A stretch of DNA of 64,000 nucleotides from Priestia filamentosa (GCF_900177535.1 NZ_FXAJ01000009.1:27707-91706); one strand, 5' to 3'; positions 52,700 to 62,226 are shown, counted from the stretch's first letter. Numbers and translations are program-made. The notes: generated by a model not told the origin, from the letters alone.

Positions 52700-53974
52700 T
52701 TACTCTCCTTGAGCACTCTCCCAAGCATATTGATATCTTTTTAATAGCTGAGTTTGGGTTAATCTTTTTGCGATATATTGCTGTGTAGCAGCTCCGAATT
52801 GTTCTCTGATTCCAACAGGAAAATATAGCGTGCTAGCCGATACTGTTCTGCCTTCTTTATAATAACGAAGGGTTTCAGTAGCTAATGGGCCAGATTGATT
52901 TGATGGAATGTTTTTAAAAGCAGGGATAAATCTAAACTGCTTTGTCATAAATCCTTGGCCTTCTTTAGAGGTTACCATCCAGTCTAGAAACTTTTTGGCC
53001 TCCTGTTTTTTTTGCGGGGTTGTTTGTTTATTAATGACCCAGTAATTTGGGGTATTCACAATTAATGATTGTTCACCGTGATTATTACTAAGAGGAATAG
53101 GCATAATACCAACATTCAGATTAGGGGAACGTTGATCAATTAACGGTTGAATCCAATTTCCTTGTAGAACAATGGCTGCTTCACCTTTGGAGAATTGATT
53201 CATTTCCATAGTGTAATCTGTTTCAAGCGGGTCACTGTTTCCGTATTTCAGTGTTACATCTAAAAGGTGGGTAAGGTCCTTGAATTTTTGGTTGTTCGTA
53301 ATCGTTTTTGACCCTTTATTTAATTGAGTAATATAAGCACTTGGATCTTTTTGTTGAAGGAACGCAATATTCATCAAATGATCGCCTAGCTGCCATTTTT
53401 CATAATAACCTAAAGCAAAAGGGGTGATGCCTGCCTTCTTGAGTTTTTCCGCTGTTGTTTCTAATTCATTTAATGTAGTCGGTAACTGCTGAATACCTGC
53501 TTTTTCAAATAAATCTTTATTGTAGATAAACCCGTACCCTTCTAAATTCATAGGCATACCGTATACCTTTTCACCCGATCTGATAGGCGATAACGTTTCT
53601 GGTAAGGCTTGAGGTACCCAAGGTTCTCCTGATAAATCTTCTAAATAATCATGCCACAATTCAGCGCTTTTTCCGCCTTGATTTGTAAAAATATCAGGTC
53701 CTTCACCAGCAGCTAATTCTGCCTTCAAATCAGATAAGTCATCGATCGCGCCTCCAACGGTATGAACTTCTATATTAATATGAGGATGCTCTTGTTCATA
53801 AGCTTGCACCATCTCTTCAAACGGAGCCGCAATTTCTACTTTAGGATTTCGAATACTTAAAGTAATCTTATCTTGTTTCACTTCTTGAGTCTCTTTTTTG
53901 ACCTTTTGTTGACACCCGTATAAAGATAAGCTAAGCGTTCCAATCAAACATATATTTAATAGCTCTTTTTTCAT
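52700..53974 (-). CDS. Sugar-type ABC solute-binding lipoprotein
   Basis: This 424-residue lipoprotein has a short signal with lipobox LYGC (Cys21). The mature part is a type I extracellular sugar-binding protein, with segments such as AELAAGEGPDIFTNQGG, EGYGFIYNKDLFEKAGI and GEAAIVLQGNWIQPL. No ABC permease gene lies anywhere near it. It is 31 bases downstream of the response-regulator gene and upstream of sacB. I infer a role as ligand-binding partner of the histidine kinase rather than in transport, or else that it uses a permease encoded elsewhere. Confidence 0.85.
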   Translation of the reverse strand: MKKELLNICLIGTLSLSLYGCQQKVKKETQEVKQDKITLSIRNPKVEIAAPFEEMVQAYEQEHPHINIEVHTVGGAIDDLSDLKAELAAGEGPDIFTNQGGKSAELWHDYLEDLSGEPWVPQALPETLSPIRSGEKVYGMPMNLEGYGFIYNKDLFEKAGIQQLPTTLNELETTAEKLKKAGITPFALGYYEKWQLGDHLMNIAFLQQKDPSAYITQLNKGSKTITNNQKFKDLTHLLDVTLKYGNSDPLETDYTMEMNQFSKGEAAIVLQGNWIQPLIDQRSPNLNVGIMPIPLSNNHGEQSLIVNTPNYWVINKQTTPQKKQEAKKFLDWMVTSKEGQGFMTKQFRFIPAFKNIPSNQSGPLATETLRYYKEGRTVSASTLYFPVGIREQFGAATQQYIAKRLTQTQLLKRYQYAWESAQGE

Positions 53975-54005
53975 TTTGTCACTCCTGAAAACGATCGGTG
54001 TCTAA

Positions 54006-55178
54006 CTATCTACTTATTACTGTTAGTTTTTTCTCTTTTCTATATTCAAAGGGAGTTAATCCGACTACTTTTTTAAACAGTTTAGAGAAGTATTTTTCAT
54101 CTTGATAACCGAGAAGTAAAGAAATGGAGTAAATCGTTTCTTCAGTATCTTCTAGCCACTGCTTTGCTCGTTGGATTCTTAATTTTGTCATATATTTAGA
54201 AAGCGGCAGTCCTGTTTCTTGTTTGAACTTCCGCGAAATATGCTCCCGGCTAAAGAAAAACAGGTTCGATAGCTTCTCTAAACTTAATTCTTCCATATAG
54301 TACATGTCTACATATGAAACAATGTCTTTCATACGACGGGCAGCATGAAGCTCATCTAACTTATGAATCGAACGGTACTGGTGATTGTCTAATGCCTCTT
54401 GTAAGAACTGAAAAGCATCTAAGATATGAGATAACGACGATAATGATCTCCCGCTCACAAAGCGAACAGGAATATCAAAGTTTTGACTTATCCATTCTTC
54501 AACTGTTAACCATTCATTGCGTATTGTGATGATAACACAAATGTTTCGATCACTTTGAAGGGAAAAGGCATTTCCTAGCTTTCGATCTTTCAGCTCATCT
54601 GATAAGGCTTTGATATAAGGCTCCGCATAATGCATTTGATAGAAAGAAATTAAAGCCATCTCATATTGATCAGAAAGAGGGAGATAGGGAAGAATGTCTG
54701 TTGATTTGTATGCTTCTCCCATACATGCATTTGTTACTAACTGCTCAATACGGAGCTTTTGGAAGTCTTCATCAATTGTTTCCTGTCCACTATGGGAATT
54801 TTGCTCGTTTTCCCATGCTTGGACAGCTTCTGCTAATGTATGATTAAAGGGTTCTTCTTCAATTGGCTTCAATAGATAATCGAAACTACGATGTTTAATG
54901 GCTTGTCTCATAAATGAATAATCGTTATATCCAGTCACAAAGATTACTTTACCTGGATATGAGGTGCTATCTAACCATTCAATCATTTCTATTCCACTCA
55001 TTTTTGGCATCTTGATATCTGTAAAAATAATTTCTGGTTTTGTAGCTTCAATAATATGTTTTGCTTCTTCTCCATTACTTGCTTCTAAAATATCAGTTAT
55101 GCCGTATTTCTCCCATTGACCTAGATAACGTATAACTTCACGTACATTCACTTCATCATCAATAATTAAAGCCTTCAC
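54006..55178 (-). CDS. YesN-type response regulator with AraC-family output
   Basis: This 390-residue regulator has a REC domain (1-120) with Asp7-Asp8, the phospho-acceptor Asp54 in FTDIKMPKMSG and Lys in YLLKPIE. A middle linker follows. The C-terminal AraC HTH (about 285-385) has LSLEKLSNLFFFSREHISRK and the second-helix signature LLGYQDEKYFSKLFKKVVG. It is encoded 29 bases after the kinase gene. Its targets are probably sacB and levB. Confidence 0.9.
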   Translation of the reverse strand: MKALIIDDEVNVREVIRYLGQWEKYGITDILEASNGEEAKHIIEATKPEIIFTDIKMPKMSGIEMIEWLDSTSYPGKVIFVTGYNDYSFMRQAIKHRSFDYLLKPIEEEPFNHTLAEAVQAWENEQNSHSGQETIDEDFQKLRIEQLVTNACMGEAYKSTDILPYLPLSDQYEMALISFYQMHYAEPYIKALSDELKDRKLGNAFSLQSDRNICVIITIRNEWLTVEEWISQNFDIPVRFVSGRSLSSLSHILDAFQFLQEALDNHQYRSIHKLDELHAARRMKDIVSYVDMYYMEELSLEKLSNLFFFSREHISRKFKQETGLPLSKYMTKLRIQRAKQWLEDTEETIYSISLLLGYQDEKYFSKLFKKVVGLTPFEYRKEKKLTVISR

Positions 55179-55207
55179 ACTTTTTCCTCCTTACAAAAAA
55201 CTATCAA

Positions 55208-56971
55208 TTAATCTTCTTTTAAAGGTTGTTCTCCAAGAGGGATGACAATTTTAACAATAAAGCCATCTCCGTTGCTTCGATCAATTTCTAGATGTGCTTG
55301 CGTTCCGTAATTTAGAATAAGTCGATCATGAATATTTTTTAGACCGATATGTTTGTGCCCTTGGGAAGAGTTAAGCGAAGAATGATAAATGTTTTCCCGC
55401 AATCTCTTGAGTTTTTCTTCCGTTATACTAGCGCCATAACTTTCAACAACAAGGTGTAGAAATGATTTCTGCACTTCCCCATAAATGTTCAGTGGGGCAT
55501 CATAGAAACCTTCTTCATAGCTATGTTTAAAAAAGTTTTCAACAAGCGGCTGAAGAATCATACTAGGAATTTGCATATTTAAAATAGGATCACTGATATG
55601 AATAGAATAATGAACTTCTTTCCGAAAGCGTTCCATTTGAAGAATAAGGTAAGCTTTGATATATTCTACTTCTTCTTGAACTTTGACCCACTTGTTTGCA
55701 TTAATTGAATAGCGCATCATCTTAGATAAAGATGTAATTAAATGATAAACGCTTGGGGCATTGGATCTTAACGCAACAGCACCTATTGATTGTAAAGCGT
55801 TGAAAAGGAAATGAGGATTCACTTGTGACTTTAAGGCTCTTAATCGATTTTCCTTGTTCTCAATTTCAAGCTTGTATTCCCGATTAATATGGAGATTAAT
55901 TCGCTCCATCATTTCTTTTATATGAAGTTCTAAATAACCAATTTCGTCTTCTCTTTTATCATTAAAATCAATATTCATATTGCCACCTTTTATGGTTCGT
56001 ACTTTCTGGGTAAGAAGCTTAAGTGGGTGGGTAATCTTATATGAAATCAAGCTAATCATTAATACCCCAAGTAAGCCAATAATAATTCCGACAATAATAA
56101 AAGTATAGGAAGTTTTTCTAGCATCATCGAATAGGATATGACTTGGCGTAACCTTAACAAGCTTCCACTGATCAAGTGGTCCAGATAAGGTGTTAGCTAA
56201 GATAATATCATCACCTGTTTCGGCGTTTCTCTCTATTTTCTGTTGTAAATGAGGCGAAACTGCTTGTCCAATAAGCTCAGTATTATTCGCATAGACAATC
56301 TCATTATCTTCGTTGATAAGCAAGACAGATTCTTGGTCTTTACCAATTAAATTGTTACATATGCGTGCATACATTTCATAATCCACATCCATTGAGATTG
56401 TGCCAAGAAATTCATTAGATAACACATCAACAATCTTATGATGGAATGTAATTACTTTTGTCTTGTCAGATTGAGGAACAATAGCCGAATTATTATAATT
56501 TTGGATGGAATGTGGTGGCTGAATAACGTATTTTATCTTTGAATTGTAAAGCTCTTTAATAAAGGGCTGTTGTAAGAAATTAGGTCTAGATTTACGCGCA
56601 CTTGCAGTGGCATTATAGACGGTTAACGCCTCTTTATCTTTATCCATATAAAACTGAATTTGACGAATCTCATTCCGCATTAATGAGAAGTTCTCCAAAC
56701 TTTTTTCTAAGTAATTTGAGTCTTCAACTTCATTATTTAAAATCTGAAACAGTTTAGGATCACGATATAAAATATAAGGAAGGTTAATCATTTCCTCGAA
56801 ATACTGTTGAAGCTCTGTTGAATTTTCGCGAAGCTGTTCATGGCTATTTTTCAGCTCTTGCTGCTCTACGCTATGTTTGGTATAGCTATAAATAAAAAAG
56901 ACAGATAGAAAATAGGGTAAAATGATAAAGATTAGTAACATGAGCAGTAGGCGGTTCTGGATGCTCTTCAT
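55208..56971 (-). CDS. YesM-type sensor histidine kinase
   Basis: This 587-residue kinase has transmembrane helices at about 8-28 and 285-309, an extracellular Cache-like sensor between them, a HAMP region, and the His_kinase motif NPHFLFNALQSIG with the phospho-acceptor His. The ATPase domain has the N-box LQPLVENFFKHSYEEG and the G-box GHKHIGLKNIHDRL. It is the first gene of the kinase-regulator-lipoprotein operon and has an AGGAGGAG ribosome-binding site. Related systems respond to carbohydrates. Confidence 0.9.
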   Translation of the reverse strand: MKSIQNRLLLMLLIFIILPYFLSVFFIYSYTKHSVEQQELKNSHEQLRENSTELQQYFEEMINLPYILYRDPKLFQILNNEVEDSNYLEKSLENFSLMRNEIRQIQFYMDKDKEALTVYNATASARKSRPNFLQQPFIKELYNSKIKYVIQPPHSIQNYNNSAIVPQSDKTKVITFHHKIVDVLSNEFLGTISMDVDYEMYARICNNLIGKDQESVLLINEDNEIVYANNTELIGQAVSPHLQQKIERNAETGDDIILANTLSGPLDQWKLVKVTPSHILFDDARKTSYTFIIVGIIIGLLGVLMISLISYKITHPLKLLTQKVRTIKGGNMNIDFNDKREDEIGYLELHIKEMMERINLHINREYKLEIENKENRLRALKSQVNPHFLFNALQSIGAVALRSNAPSVYHLITSLSKMMRYSINANKWVKVQEEVEYIKAYLILQMERFRKEVHYSIHISDPILNMQIPSMILQPLVENFFKHSYEEGFYDAPLNIYGEVQKSFLHLVVESYGASITEEKLKRLRENIYHSSLNSSQGHKHIGLKNIHDRLILNYGTQAHLEIDRSNGDGFIVKIVIPLGEQPLKED

Positions 56972-57460
56972 AGAAGCTCCTCCTTGTATTCAAGAAACCA
57001 ATTATAGAGTGTAGAGAAGTAATTCTTCTAGAGTAGAATGTGTTAAAACCGGTAGCTTCTTACAAGGGGAGTAACAGAAGCCCCTATACGATCAGTAATA
57101 ATGTTTTAGTGTACAACACATTTAGTACCTCAACTATAACAAATCACTTCCAAGCGTCAATCATACATAAGAATGAGTGAAGATTTACCTATAGTATGTG
57201 AATTTTCAACCAATAGGAGCACTAATTTCATAAATCTGAGATTTATGTTTGTACAACTTAATAAAGAGAAGAAAAAGTCCTTTATTTTAATTCTTTACTA
57301 GGATTAGAGAAAGTTATGTAGAAAAGGATATACTCTTCCTTTTATTTATATTGTAAGTTAGCGCCTTTCGATAAAAGGAATAAACTTCAAATTAGAAGTA
57401 GCTCTTATGTCAAAACTTCACTATAATTAACTTTGTTAAACATTAGAGAGGAGTGAGCCT
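56972..57460. other. Divergent control region between the kinase and MFS genes
   Basis: It holds a TATAAT (57,422-57,427) on the plus strand for the MFS gene, and a perfect palindrome CATAAATC-TGA-GATTTATG at 57,229-57,247 that could bind a regulator. I found no convincing minus-strand promoter and no coding remnant. Confidence 0.45.
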
Positions 57461-58990
57461 GTGGTTTCAAAAGACTCACAATTAAAGCTTGTTGTAACAG
57501 GGCTATTATTAGCTATTTTAATGTCTGCAATGGACAACACTATTGTTGCAACAGCAATGGGGACTATTGTTTCTGATCTTGGTGGATTAGATAAATTTGT
57601 GTGGGTGACCTCTGCATATATGGTGACTGTAATGGCTGGGATGCCTATTTTTGGTAAGTTATCTGATATGTACGGTCGCAAACGGTTTTTTATTTTTGGT
57701 CTTTTAGTATTTTTATTAGGTTCAATTTTGTGTGGTACAGCAACAAGCATTGAGCAGCTTAGCGTTTATCGCGCAGTACAAGGCGTGGGAGGCGGAGCGC
57801 TTATGCCGATTGCTTTCACAATCGTATTTGATATTTTTCCTCCTGAGAAACGTGGCAAGATGACAGGTCTTCTTGGAGCGGTATTTGGAGTTTCAAGTGT
57901 GTGTGGTCCTTTACTGGGTGCTTATATTACAGAGTATATTAGCTGGCAATGGATTTTTTATGTAAATGTACCACTTGGTATTGTGTCTCTTCTTTTAATT
58001 ATTAAAGCTTATAAAGAATCAACAGAGCGGAAAGAACAAAGGGTGGATTGGGTAGGAGCTGCAACACTTGTTATTGCAGTTGTCAGCTTGATGTTTGCTC
58101 TTGAGCTTGGTGGTAAAGAATATAGTTGGCAATCACCACAGATTCTAGGGTTGTTCGGATCTTTTATTTTATTTTTCATTATCTTTATTTTTACAGAACG
58201 AAAAGTGTCAGATCCAATCATTTCTTTTTGGATGTTTAAAAACCGTCTTTTTGCAACAGCTCAAATTTTGGCATTCCTTTACGGAGGCACATTTATTATC
58301 TTAACAGTATTTATTCCTATCTTTGTTCAAGCTGTTTATGGCGGTTCTGCAACAAATGCAGGGCTGGTATTAACACCCATGATGTTAGGATCTGTTGCAG
58401 GAAGCGCAATCGGTGGGGTTTTTCAAACGAAAACAACGTTTCGAAATCTTATGTTTCTTTCAATTGTCTCCTTTGCAGCTGGCATGGTGTTGTTAAGTAC
58501 AATGACTCCTGAAACAGCAAGATGGATGTTAACTATCTTTATGGTATTAACAGGTTTTGGTGTTGGTTTCTCATTTTCAATTTTACCAACAGCATCAATT
58601 GAAAAGCTGGATGTGCGCTACAGAGGATCCGCAAACTCTACAAATTCTTTTGCTCGTTCTCTTGGAATGACAATTGGTGTAACTGTATTTGGAACAATTC
58701 AAAGTAGTCACTTTGCAAGCGAATTAAAAGAAAGCTTTGGAAGTGTAGAAAGCAGTGGAGCAATGGCAAATGTTGGAAACCCAAGCGCTCTTTTTGAGGG
58801 AAGCGCTCGTGCAATGATTCCAGAGCCGGTTCTATCAAAAATTGTGCATGCTATGTCAACCTCTATTACAGATGCTTTTACATTTGCTCTTATTCCAATT
58901 GGTCTTGCTTTTATTACAGTAATTATGATGGGAAAAGCCCGCATAGCTGTAAGAAAGCCTGAAATGAAAGAAAATATACTAAACAAGTAG
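57461..58990 (+). CDS. MFS exporter, DHA2 (14-helix) family
   Basis: This 509-residue protein starts at GTG after GAGAGGAG. It has about fourteen hydrophobic segments. SAMDNTIVATAMGTIVSDLG is the DHA2 motif in helix 1, KLSDMYGRKR is motif A and GVFGVSSVCGPLLGAYI is antiporter motif C. It is related to EmrB/QacA and B. subtilis Bmr3-type drug exporters. The substrate is unknown. It stands as a single gene with its own terminator, next to ybaK. Confidence 0.88.
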   Translation: MVSKDSQLKLVVTGLLLAILMSAMDNTIVATAMGTIVSDLGGLDKFVWVTSAYMVTVMAGMPIFGKLSDMYGRKRFFIFGLLVFLLGSILCGTATSIEQLSVYRAVQGVGGGALMPIAFTIVFDIFPPEKRGKMTGLLGAVFGVSSVCGPLLGAYITEYISWQWIFYVNVPLGIVSLLLIIKAYKESTERKEQRVDWVGAATLVIAVVSLMFALELGGKEYSWQSPQILGLFGSFILFFIIFIFTERKVSDPIISFWMFKNRLFATAQILAFLYGGTFIILTVFIPIFVQAVYGGSATNAGLVLTPMMLGSVAGSAIGGVFQTKTTFRNLMFLSIVSFAAGMVLLSTMTPETARWMLTIFMVLTGFGVGFSFSILPTASIEKLDVRYRGSANSTNSFARSLGMTIGVTVFGTIQSSHFASELKESFGSVESSGAMANVGNPSALFEGSARAMIPEPVLSKIVHAMSTSITDAFTFALIPIGLAFITVIMMGKARIAVRKPEMKENILNK

Positions 58991-59022
58991 AAGGCAGAGA
59001 GTAGAACTCTCTGCCTTTTTGT
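58991..59022 (+). terminator. Intrinsic terminator of the MFS gene
   Basis: AAGGCAGAGAGT and ACTCTCTGCCTT pair around AGA, followed by T. Confidence 0.9.
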
Positions 59023-59077
59023 TCCTGTGTATAAAGTTGGCGGTCGGTCACAATAAAAGAAAAGGAGGATGGAGAAC

Positions 59078-59521
59078 GTGACCGTAATTACAACATTCAA
59101 AGAACGAAGAAGAGAAAAAGAAATGAAGTATGAACGAAAAGTGATGAGCGGAATTTCACTTGAGAAACTATATAAGGAAATGATGCGCTATTTTCAGCCG
59201 CTCATGTTTTATTCAACAAAAAATAACCGTTCTGTTGAGGAAGGGTGCTTAGACATAGCAGTTGAAGCTTTCTTGCTTGGAGCAAAATATAGCAGGTTTG
59301 GTTATTATGGAGAACAGGAAGAGAAAGTACGTGTAAGATCTGAAAGAGATGGGAAAAAGCTTGTTTCTGCTCTTTTCGATTATCTTTCCTTTTGGACAGA
59401 AGATCATTACGAGCTGCCAACAGGTGATGGTTTGTATATGCTTTGTGAAGCCTACGTTGATGACTGGTGGACAGAAGGTTTTCGGTTTGGAAAGAAAAGA
59501 TATGGCTTAAAATTGTCCTAA
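59078..59521 (+). CDS. ybaK: YbaK-like protein of unknown function (DUF2521)
   Basis: This 147-residue protein contains EEGCLDIAVEAFLLGAKYSR, FGYYGEQEEKVRVRSE and DDWWTEGFRFGKKRY, which match YbaK of Bacillus. Its function is not known. I use the GTG at 59078, spaced 9 bases from AAGGAGG; the ATG at 59069 abuts that site and is unlikely. Its place just before cwlD is conserved and marks the return to ancestral gene order after the accessory region. Confidence 0.85.
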   Translation: MTVITTFKERRREKEMKYERKVMSGISLEKLYKEMMRYFQPLMFYSTKNNRSVEEGCLDIAVEAFLLGAKYSRFGYYGEQEEKVRVRSERDGKKLVSALFDYLSFWTEDHYELPTGDGLYMLCEAYVDDWWTEGFRFGKKRYGLKLS

Positions 59522-59526
59522 AATAA

Positions 59527-59554
59527 TCATAAATCCTCTCCGCTCACCATATAG
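59527..59554 (+). promoter_or_regulatory. Possible sporulation promoter of cwlD
   Basis: TCATAA (59527-59532) and CATATAG (59548-59554), 15 bp apart, resemble SigE/SigG boxes. In B. subtilis cwlD is transcribed by these factors. Confidence 0.35.
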
Positions 59555-59587
59555 AAAATAGTAGGTAGGACGAGCGGGGGGAGCACG

Positions 59588-60301
59588 ATGAAAAAAAAGC
59601 TTTGGTTAGGGACTGTTATTGTCGTTATCTGTTGTCTTTTTCTAGGCGTTCAGCATTACTTTACAAATAAGGGCTCAATCGGTTCATGGAATCTCCCGTT
59701 AAGCGGTAAAATTATTGTCTTAGATGCAGGCCATGGAGGTGCTGACGGGGGGGCAGTTGGTAAAGATGTTTTGGAGAAAGAAGTAACGCTCTCCATTTCC
59801 TTGATGATTAGGGATTACCTTCAAGAACAAGGAGCACTTGTTATTATGACGCGTGAAAAAGATGAAGACTTAGCAGACAAAGATACAAAAGGGTATAGCA
59901 GACGCAAAGGAGAAGATTTAAGAAAGCGTCTAGAAATTATCAATCATTCCAGTGCTGATATGTATTTAAGTATTCATCTTAATGCAATTCCCTCTCCAAA
60001 ATGGAGTGGAGCTCAAACGTTTTACAATGGATCAAAAGAAGAAAACAAGAACTTAGCTACATGGATTCAATCGGAATTCAAAGGAAACTTGAATAATACG
60101 AATCGAGAAGCAAAAAGAATTCAAAATATTTATCTTGTTGAAAATGCTGATATTCCAGGAGCGCTTGTTGAAGTTGGCTTTCTTTCGAATCCAACAGAGC
60201 ATGATCTTTTAAAAACAGAAGAATATCAGAAGAAAGTGGCTGCTTCAATCTATAGAGGAATTTTACAGTACTTAACAGCAAAAGCACCTCCGAAAGAGTG
60301 A
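59588..60301 (+). CDS. cwlD: N-acetylmuramoyl-L-alanine amidase CwlD (sporulation)
   Basis: CwlD (237 residues) cleaves the stem peptide from muramic acid so that PdaA can make muramic-delta-lactam in spore cortex. A signal/anchor segment covers about 5-22. The Amidase_3 zinc ligands lie in LDAGHGGADGG, with a Glu in EKEVTL, and SIHLNA; the catalytic Glu is in ALVEVGFLSNP. The 3' end forms part of a terminator. Confidence 0.95.
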   Translation: MKKKLWLGTVIVVICCLFLGVQHYFTNKGSIGSWNLPLSGKIIVLDAGHGGADGGAVGKDVLEKEVTLSISLMIRDYLQEQGALVIMTREKDEDLADKDTKGYSRRKGEDLRKRLEIINHSSADMYLSIHLNAIPSPKWSGAQTFYNGSKEENKNLATWIQSEFKGNLNNTNREAKRIQNIYLVENADIPGALVEVGFLSNPTEHDLLKTEEYQKKVAASIYRGILQYLTAKAPPKE

Positions 60302-60313
60302 GGTGCTTTTTGT
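60280..60313 (+). terminator. Terminator overlapping the end of cwlD
   Basis: AAAAGCACCTC (inside the last codons of cwlD) and GAGGTGCTTTT pair, followed by TGTTT. The stop codon lies in the loop-to-stem junction. Confidence 0.8.
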
Positions 60314-60340
60314 TTGGACTCACGAAACAAAGGGAAAATA

Positions 60341-60349
60341 TGATATAAT
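60341..60349 (+). promoter_or_regulatory. Extended -10 promoter of salA
   Basis: TGATATAAT is an extended -10 (TGn plus TATAAT), with no clear -35. It lies 38 bases before the start codon. Confidence 0.55.
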
Positions 60350-60386
60350 TCAGTATGTAAACGAATTCAACGGGGAAGGTGAAAAT

Positions 60387-61439
60387 ATGCTCACAGAAAA
60401 GGAAGTTCACGCACTATTATCAGGGGTAGAAGAGCCGTTTTTACATAAAACATTAGGAGAGTTAGACGGCATTCAAGAAATTAAAATTAAAGAAGAGAAA
60501 AACCATGTGAGCGTTAAACTGCTTGTAGCTAAAACAGGAACAGCAGAACAGATGCAACTTCAAGGAACAGTAGTAAATTTATTAAAAGAAGCAGGTTTTG
60601 AAACAGTTGGTCTCCGCTTTGAAGCACTGCCGCAAGATGGCGTGGCAGCGCAAGAGCAGCCATCACTTTTAAATACAAAAGATACAACATTTATCGCAAT
60701 TGCCAGTGGTAAAGGAGGGGTTGGAAAATCAACCGTTTCTGTTAACTTAGCAATTGCTCTTGCAAGGCTTGGAAAGAAAGTCGGCTTGATTGATGCTGAC
60801 ATTTACGGGTTTAGCGTCCCTGATATGATGGGAATTGAACAACGTCCAACAGTTGAAAATGATCGTATTATTCCAGTTGATCGTTTTGGTGTGAAAGTTA
60901 TTTCAATGGGCTTTTTTGTGGAAGACAATGCACCTGTCATTTGGAGAGGCCCTATGCTTGGGAAAATGTTGACGAGCTTCTTCCAGGAAGTAGAGTGGGG
61001 AGAGTTAGATTACCTTCTGCTCGATTTACCACCAGGAACAGGCGATGTTGCGCTTGATATTCATTCTATGCTTCCTGCTTGTAAAGAAATCATTGTATCA
61101 ACTCCACATCCAACAGCCGCTTTTGTAGCAGCAAGGGCTGGGGCGATGGCTATTCGTACAGAACATGAAGTCTTAGGTGTTGTAGAGAACATGGCGTACT
61201 TTGAAAGTGAAGTTACAGGAGAAAAAGAGTACGTGTTCGGCAAAGGCGGAGGAGAAAAGCTAGCAGAGGAACTAGCTGTTCCACTGCTTGGAAAACTTCC
61301 GCTACAGCAACCAGATTGGAATGAGGAAGAATTTGCTCCGTCCGTATATGGTGAAGATCACCGTTTAGGAAAAATCTATAGTGAAATTGGCGAAAAAGTT
61401 ATTTCTCTTTGTACACAACAACAGGATCATAATGTATAA
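60387..61439 (+). CDS. salA: Mrp/NBP35-type ATPase SalA
   Basis: This 350-residue protein has an N-terminal MIP18-like domain (about 1-90) and a deviant Walker A P-loop, ASGKGGVGKSTVSVNLAIAL. DADIYGFSVP and DLPPGTGD follow. The family loads or carries iron-sulfur clusters; B. subtilis SalA (YbaL) also represses scoC and so raises protease expression. Start MLTEKEVHALLSGV follows GGGGAAGG. It sits between cwlD and gerD, the conserved order. Confidence 0.93.
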   Translation: MLTEKEVHALLSGVEEPFLHKTLGELDGIQEIKIKEEKNHVSVKLLVAKTGTAEQMQLQGTVVNLLKEAGFETVGLRFEALPQDGVAAQEQPSLLNTKDTTFIAIASGKGGVGKSTVSVNLAIALARLGKKVGLIDADIYGFSVPDMMGIEQRPTVENDRIIPVDRFGVKVISMGFFVEDNAPVIWRGPMLGKMLTSFFQEVEWGELDYLLLDLPPGTGDVALDIHSMLPACKEIIVSTPHPTAAFVAARAGAMAIRTEHEVLGVVENMAYFESEVTGEKEYVFGKGGGEKLAEELAVPLLGKLPLQQPDWNEEEFAPSVYGEDHRLGKIYSEIGEKVISLCTQQQDHNV

Positions 61440-61446
61440 AGGTAAA

Positions 61447-61475
61447 AGGCGTTGCACATATGCAACGCCTCTTTA
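61447..61475. terminator. Bidirectional terminator between salA and gerD
   Basis: AGGCGTTGCA and TGCAACGCCT, 10 bp perfect, around CATA. T-rich on the plus strand and an A/T-rich flank on the other side. Confidence 0.85.
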
Positions 61476-61481
61476 CGCCAC

Positions 61482-62051
61482 TTATTCTTCTTTCTTTTCT
61501 TCAGCTTCAGCTTCTTTTACAGCTTTGTCTAACATTTCTTGTACTTTCCCTTTATATGTTGGACTTTCAAATGTTTCAGTTATAACAGTTTGAAGATGTT
61601 TTCGATATTCTTTACTTTTTAACAGCTTTGTGACCTCTTTTTCCATTTCAGGATTTTTAAGAACATCCATTAGCATTTGCTGGTATTCAGGATCTTTCAT
61701 AAGCTTTTTAATAATTTCTTCATGCTCATCTTGAAGAGATGTAGCAAGTGTTTTGGCAAACTTAGGATCTTTGAAAGCTTCAGTCCAGAACTTTGAACCT
61801 TTCTCAGATGACAGTGTATCTTGAATTGTTTCTTTGATCAATTTCTCATCTATAACGATCTCTTTTTTTACTTCATCATCCTTTAGCACTTGCTTTAGTG
61901 CTTCTTTTCCATCGTCTGTTTTGAGGATATCTACTACCATCTTTTTCGTTTGATCGTAGTCCATTTCACTTCCTTCTGCCTCTTGTGGGGCACATCCAGA
62001 TGAAGAAAAAACAAAGATTAGGGCATATAGGAGCAAAAGAGCTCTTCCCAT
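61482..62051 (-). CDS. gerD: Spore germination lipoprotein GerD
   Basis: GerD (189 residues) is a lipoprotein of the spore inner membrane that helps germinant receptors cluster in the germinosome. The signal sequence ends with the lipobox SSGC (Cys19). The mature part is highly charged and helical, with repeated short helices such as LMKDPEYQQMLMDVLKNPEM. The C-terminus is Lys/Glu-rich. It is encoded opposite to salA and kbaA, as in B. subtilis. Confidence 0.93.
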   Translation of the reverse strand: MGRALLLLYALIFVFSSSGCAPQEAEGSEMDYDQTKKMVVDILKTDDGKEALKQVLKDDEVKKEIVIDEKLIKETIQDTLSSEKGSKFWTEAFKDPKFAKTLATSLQDEHEEIIKKLMKDPEYQQMLMDVLKNPEMEKEVTKLLKSKEYRKHLQTVITETFESPTYKGKVQEMLDKAVKEAEAEEKKEE

Positions 62052-62226
62052 AATTGTAACGCTCCTTTCAGATACCTTCTGTAAAATGTCTTATTCTTAA
62101 TATGAAAGGAAATAGAAAAAATATTCACGTTCTAAAGTCGTTAACAGGAATTACATTTTCTTTGTGGTAAATAAGATATAAGGGGACTTACATGAAATAA
62201 AAAGAACAATTAATGGGGGAGAACAG

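Noticed and set aside
56972..57460. Hidden small gene or sRNA between the kinase and exporter genes
   Set aside because: No ORF with a ribosome-binding site and no terminator-like end were seen; evidence would need RNA data.
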